A stretch of 7,197 nucleotides of DNA from JBDHZU01 sp039812085 (GTDB lineage Bacteria > Actinomycetota > Actinomycetes > S36-B12 > UBA10799), in assembly GCA_039812085.1 (NCBI GenBank), contig JBDHZU010000102.1, positions 1-7,197 on the forward strand, in the 5' to 3' direction. How positions within the stretch are numbered: position 1 is the first letter of the stretch; each line of letters begins with the position of its first letter. Both the position numbers and the translations under genes were made by a program. Under the pieces are notes generated by a model, which did no database searches, was not told the DNA's origin, and saw only the letters and a program-made list of their open reading frames with translations. Positions 4,072 through 7,197 of this stretch are shown in pieces.

Positions 4072-7000
4072 GTGCGTGTTTGGAGTTTTGCCCAGTCCTT
4101 ATCTGCAGTGGTTGCATCCGCGGTTGCTGGTTCACTACTCGTCGCGGCACCAGTAGTCGCTGATGATGATGTTCCCCCGTGGTCTGCACCAGTTGATACC
4201 GCAGTCGATTCAGCCCCGGCCCTGGCTTCGTCGGCAACTCCTCACGGTTGGACCCCCAAGCATGTGAGTGAGTCACGGCGGCGGCGAGTTCGCATTCCCA
4301 AGCATGTGTCCAAGACGGTTCACGTGAACTCCCACCTGAAGAGTGTCGACTCCGTGCTGAAGATGTCGTCACCAGTCGCTTCCCAAGTTGTCGTTAATCA
4401 ACTCGGTGCCACCGGTTCCGGAAAAATTGAAGGTTCACTGTTTGCGGTATCTGTGCATCGGCAAGGCACTAACGCTGCTGGGCCGCTTCATGTGTCGATG
4501 AAGACATCCGAGATAGCTGGGGCATTCGGTGGTTCGTATGACGAGCGGCTGCGCGTGGTGGAGTTCGGTTCCTGCGCACTGCACACGTCTACGGGAGAGC
4601 ATTGTCCGGGTCACACACTGAACTCAACCCGCTCTGGTGAATGGCTAAACGCGACTGCGTCAGTGACCGACGACGTGGTGGTATTCGCACTACTAGCGGG
4701 TGCGTCCAGTGAGCAGGGGACGTTCTCTGCGACCAAACTGCCTGCCTCAGGTACCTGGAACGCAGGTGGTTCTACCGGCTCGTTTACCTACCAATATCCG
4801 ATCCCCACTCCACCATCCGTTTCCGGTGCTGCCCCGGATGTGACGCTGACGTACGACTCGCAAGATGTGGATGCGCGGACATCGAAAACGAACGGCCAGG
4901 CCAGTTGGATTGGTCAGGGTTGGAGCTATGACCCTGGCTGGGTCGAGCAGGTGTATCGCCCATGCGGAGAAACCCACAAATCCACATCAGACAAGTTGTA
5001 CGGCTACGGCGACCTGTGTTGGTCGTCAAGCTACTCAGACAAGAGCCTGCCGAGTGCTGTCGTGCACTTCCACGGTCGCACGATGGACATCATCCGGACG
5101 TCCAGCGGATGGAGTTTGGCCAACGGTGACGGTTCCACGATCGAGCGACTCTCGGGGGCGTCAAACGGCACGCACGATAAGCATTACTGGCGCCTCACCG
5201 ACACCAAGGGAACGCAGTATGACTTCGGTATCGGCCAATTGGTGTCGAAGGTAACCACCAAGACAAAGATGAGTAAGAACGCACGGGTGCGGACCCTGAG
5301 CGCAACTGCAACAGGTTCAGTGGCGACGGTTCCTGTGATTGGTGATGACGCCGGTGAACCATGCCACAACAGTGATCTCACTAAGGCGGTCTGCACTCAG
5401 GGGTATCAGTTCCATCTGGATCGGGTGGTGGACAGCAACGGCAACTTGTCCGAATACACCTACGGGAAAGAGACCAACGAGTACCGCCCCGAGTACGTGA
5501 AACATCCCAGTACATACCGCTCGTACACCGCAGCGATCTATCCCGCATCAATTCTCTACGGGTTGAACACGCATACGAACACCACACATGTGCAGGCCGA
5601 AGTCCGCTTCGAAGCGTCTTATCGATGCCGAGGAACGATTGAGGTATCAGACCCGATGAAGGATGTCGTGGGCTGCAAATCAATCCTTGGTCAGCACAAG
5701 GACGAGTACCCGGATGTTCCAGCAGATCTGCACTGCGTCAAGAACGTGTGGTGCACCAACATCAGTCCCACCTTTTATGAACAGTCCCGGTTGAACCGGA
5801 TCATCACGTACGTAAGAAACGCGTGGGATGGACGACTACTGCGCCCAGTGCGTGAGTACCAGCTCACCTCGAAGCTCCCATCGGCAACCGCTGCCACCAG
5901 TCATGCGATGTGGCTGGACGGCATCCAGGGCAGAGGCTTCAATTTTCTGACAAGCGATCGCGGATACCAGACGGTGTTCGGTGCGGTCACGTTGAAGAAC
6001 CGCCACGACGGGGATGCATCTAAGGCGCTGCACTACCAACGGATTAATGCGATCACCACTGATACCGGCGGAAAGATCGCTGTTACCTACAGCCAGCCGC
6101 ATGGGTGCGCGATCAAACACAACAGTTCCGCGGCGACGTTTGCCGCTAACCACGGGGACTGTTTTCCTTCCTACTTCCAATCCAAACCGGGCGCGACACC
6201 CACCTGGGGTGTCTTCAACAAGTGGCTGGCCACCACAGTCGCCCAACACGATCTTGACGGCCTGGGTGGTTCGACCATCACCCACCACTACGCGTATTCC
6301 ACTCCCGCGTGGTCATGGACGAACTCTCCGATCACGGTGTCTCATCAGACATGGGATCAGTGGCGTGGTTCTCAAACCGTTACTGACACTTCGGGAACTA
6401 ATCCGACTGTTGTCACACAAACTCACTACTTCCGAGGTCTCAACGGCACTCGAGACGGCGCCGGGCATCGTGTGGAAGCCACGGTCACCGACCCGATACT
6501 TGGTCAGTTCCCCGACGGCGGCTCGCTGGCTGGACAAGTGCTCTATAGCCAAACTGGCCCCAGCGCCAGCAGTCCCTTGACGCTGCAGCACACCAGCTAC
6601 CACACCATTGATCACGGTGCGAGCCAGAACACCGCCCAACAGTTTCCGGTAGGCAGGGCAACCATTATTGTTCCGGCGACGTCAGTGGCAGAAACTCGCG
6701 GCCACAGTGGTACTCGATACACGCGAACCCGCACGAGCTACGAGAGTCACGGGCTGCCCACCTCAGTGGTCGACGATGGCGACTGGGCTCCCGCGGGAAA
6801 TCAAGTAGTCGGCGATGAGACCTGCACTGTGACGGGCTATCAACATCCATCGAGTCACAACATGATTGCGTTCCCTGTGCAAACGAGCGTGTACCCGAAC
6901 ACGAGCTGCAATGGCACGCCTATTCGCGCCAACACGATTCGCTATGACGGTCACTCGGATACGTCGACTGCTTTGGTCAGAGGTAATCCGACCTTCACCA

Positions 7001-7197
7001 GCCAATGGGTGACTGCTGGTGGCGGGCATCCGGTGGAGACTCACACCAGCTATGACGACTGGGGACGCGTACATACCCAGACGGATGCGGTTGGTGATGT
7101 GACCACGATGACCTACAAGCGTTTCGACAAGGTCGTTGGACATTTCGCCGACATGTTGTTGCCGGCAGAAATAGATGCGGCAGCCACATCCCCAACC
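4072..7197 (+). CDS. large secreted RHS/YD-repeat protein, N-terminal 1042 residues, open at right edge
   Basis: One frame runs 1042 codons from GTG 4072 to the edge without a stop. Residues 1-30 are a signal peptide (MRVWSFAQSLSAVVASAV, then LLVAAPVVA) with cleavage near residue 30. A basic stretch follows at 69-74. Residues about 80-280 form a beta-rich N-terminal region with AGAFGGSYDERLRVVEF and a tail VTLTYDSQDVDARTS. Then come the hallmarks of actinobacterial RHS exoproteins: IGQGWSYDPGWVEQVYRPC (about 280-298), GDLCW (313-317), VPVIGDDAGEPC (420-431) and DSNGNLSEYTYGKETN (454-469). A clear YD repeat, YDDWGRVHTQTDAVGDV, starts at 994. RHS repeats form a shell that can enclose a C-terminal toxin; relatives often exceed 2000 residues, so about half may be missing. 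No strong ribosome site precedes GTG 4072: GGAAG at 4051-4055 would suit CTG 4066 better. An in-frame TAG at 4060 limits the start. Confidence 0.93.
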   Translation, partial: MRVWSFAQSLSAVVASAVAGSLLVAAPVVADDDVPPWSAPVDTAVDSAPALASSATPHGWTPKHVSESRRRRVRIPKHVSKTVHVNSHLKSVDSVLKMSSPVASQVVVNQLGATGSGKIEGSLFAVSVHRQGTNAAGPLHVSMKTSEIAGAFGGSYDERLRVVEFGSCALHTSTGEHCPGHTLNSTRSGEWLNATASVTDDVVVFALLAGASSEQGTFSATKLPASGTWNAGGSTGSFTYQYPIPTPPSVSGAAPDVTLTYDSQDVDARTSKTNGQASWIGQGWSYDPGWVEQVYRPCGETHKSTSDKLYGYGDLCWSSSYSDKSLPSAVVHFHGRTMDIIRTSSGWSLANGDGSTIERLSGASNGTHDKHYWRLTDTKGTQYDFGIGQLVSKVTTKTKMSKNARVRTLSATATGSVATVPVIGDDAGEPCHNSDLTKAVCTQGYQFHLDRVVDSNGNLSEYTYGKETNEYRPEYVKHPSTYRSYTAAIYPASILYGLNTHTNTTHVQAEVRFEASYRCRGTIEVSDPMKDVVGCKSILGQHKDEYPDVPADLHCVKNVWCTNISPTFYEQSRLNRIITYVRNAWDGRLLRPVREYQLTSKLPSATAATSHAMWLDGIQGRGFNFLTSDRGYQTVFGAVTLKNRHDGDASKALHYQRINAITTDTGGKIAVTYSQPHGCAIKHNSSAATFAANHGDCFPSYFQSKPGATPTWGVFNKWLATTVAQHDLDGLGGSTITHHYAYSTPAWSWTNSPITVSHQTWDQWRGSQTVTDTSGTNPTVVTQTHYFRGLNGTRDGAGHRVEATVTDPILGQFPDGGSLAGQVLYSQTGPSASSPLTLQHTSYHTIDHGASQNTAQQFPVGRATIIVPATSVAETRGHSGTRYTRTRTSYESHGLPTSVVDDGDWAPAGNQVVGDETCTVTGYQHPSSHNMIAFPVQTSVYPNTSCNGTPIRANTIRYDGHSDTSTALVRGNPTFTSQWVTAGGGHPVETHTSYDDWGRVHTQTDAVGDVTTMTYKRFDKVVGHFADMLLPAEIDAAATSPT
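4255..4308 (+). repeat. 12-bp direct repeat encoding PKHVS twice
   Basis: CCCAAGCATGTG occurs at 4255-4266 and again at 4297-4308, exactly 42 bp (14 codons) apart and in the same frame. It encodes PKHVS on either side of the basic run SESRRRRVRI, just after the signal peptide of the RHS protein. The copies are identical over 12 bases and then diverge. It could be an old in-frame duplication or a repeated surface-binding motif. Confidence 0.6.

Noticed and set aside
3932..4372. 146-codon minus-strand frame crossing the divergent promoter region and the RHS start
   Set aside because: It is Ser/Arg-rich, lacks motifs, and overlaps both the ldt leader and the clear RHS signal peptide on the other strand.
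4865..5254. 129-codon plus-strand frame inside the RHS gene
   Set aside because: The RHS frame carries the conserved motifs here; this alternative frame is Thr/Arg-rich text without features.
6014..6580. 188-codon plus-strand frame inside the RHS gene
   Set aside because: It is a +1 shadow of the long RHS frame, rich in Pro, Arg and Thr, without a ribosome site or motif.
1..7197. tRNA or rRNA genes, CRISPR array, insertion sequence or phage attachment site
   Set aside because: I looked for cloverleaf-like segments, regularly spaced repeats, transposase motifs and terminal inverted repeats and saw none I could support by eye.

Overview
The window looks like part of an actinobacterial chromosome (Actinomycetota). 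By eye the DNA is moderately GC-rich, with frequent GTG and TTG starts, genes that overlap by 1-4 bases, and an RHS protein whose signature blocks match those of secreted RHS proteins in streptomycetes and relatives. I cannot name a genus. Everything from position 1 to 3868 is read from the minus strand; everything from 4072 to the right edge is one plus-strand gene.

Right half (4072-7197): the first 1042 codons of a very large secreted RHS/YD-repeat protein, open to the edge. It has a signal peptide, an N-terminal beta-rich region, the GQGWSYDPG / GDLCW / VIGDDAGEPC blocks and the start of the YD repeats. In such proteins a variable C-terminal toxin and an immunity gene usually follow; both would lie outside this window.

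Middle (1371-3868, minus strand): ldt, a secreted L,D-transpeptidase with a peptidoglycan-binding domain, starts 203 bp from the RHS gene and diverges from it. Its 3' end overlaps sua5, a two-domain threonylcarbamoyl-AMP synthase that makes the precursor of tRNA t6A. A vapBC toxin-antitoxin pair follows, with its own likely promoter/operator built of AGTATATA repeats.

Left part (1-1370, minus strand): a string of small overlapping genes continues from vapC. They are a short HGT-motif protein that may be a broken ADP-ribosyltransferase-like toxin, an 81-residue beta-rich protein, possibly a 51-residue peptide, a 170-residue helical protein, and a gene running off the left edge. None has a function I can name with confidence. 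Their size, overlaps and closeness to an RHS gene resemble orphan toxin/immunity cassettes, but that is inference.

Taken together this is an accessory or defence/competition neighbourhood (RHS exoprotein, type II toxin-antitoxin, possible orphan effector/immunity genes) around two housekeeping-type functions. No RNA gene, CRISPR array, insertion sequence or convincing intrinsic terminator was seen.
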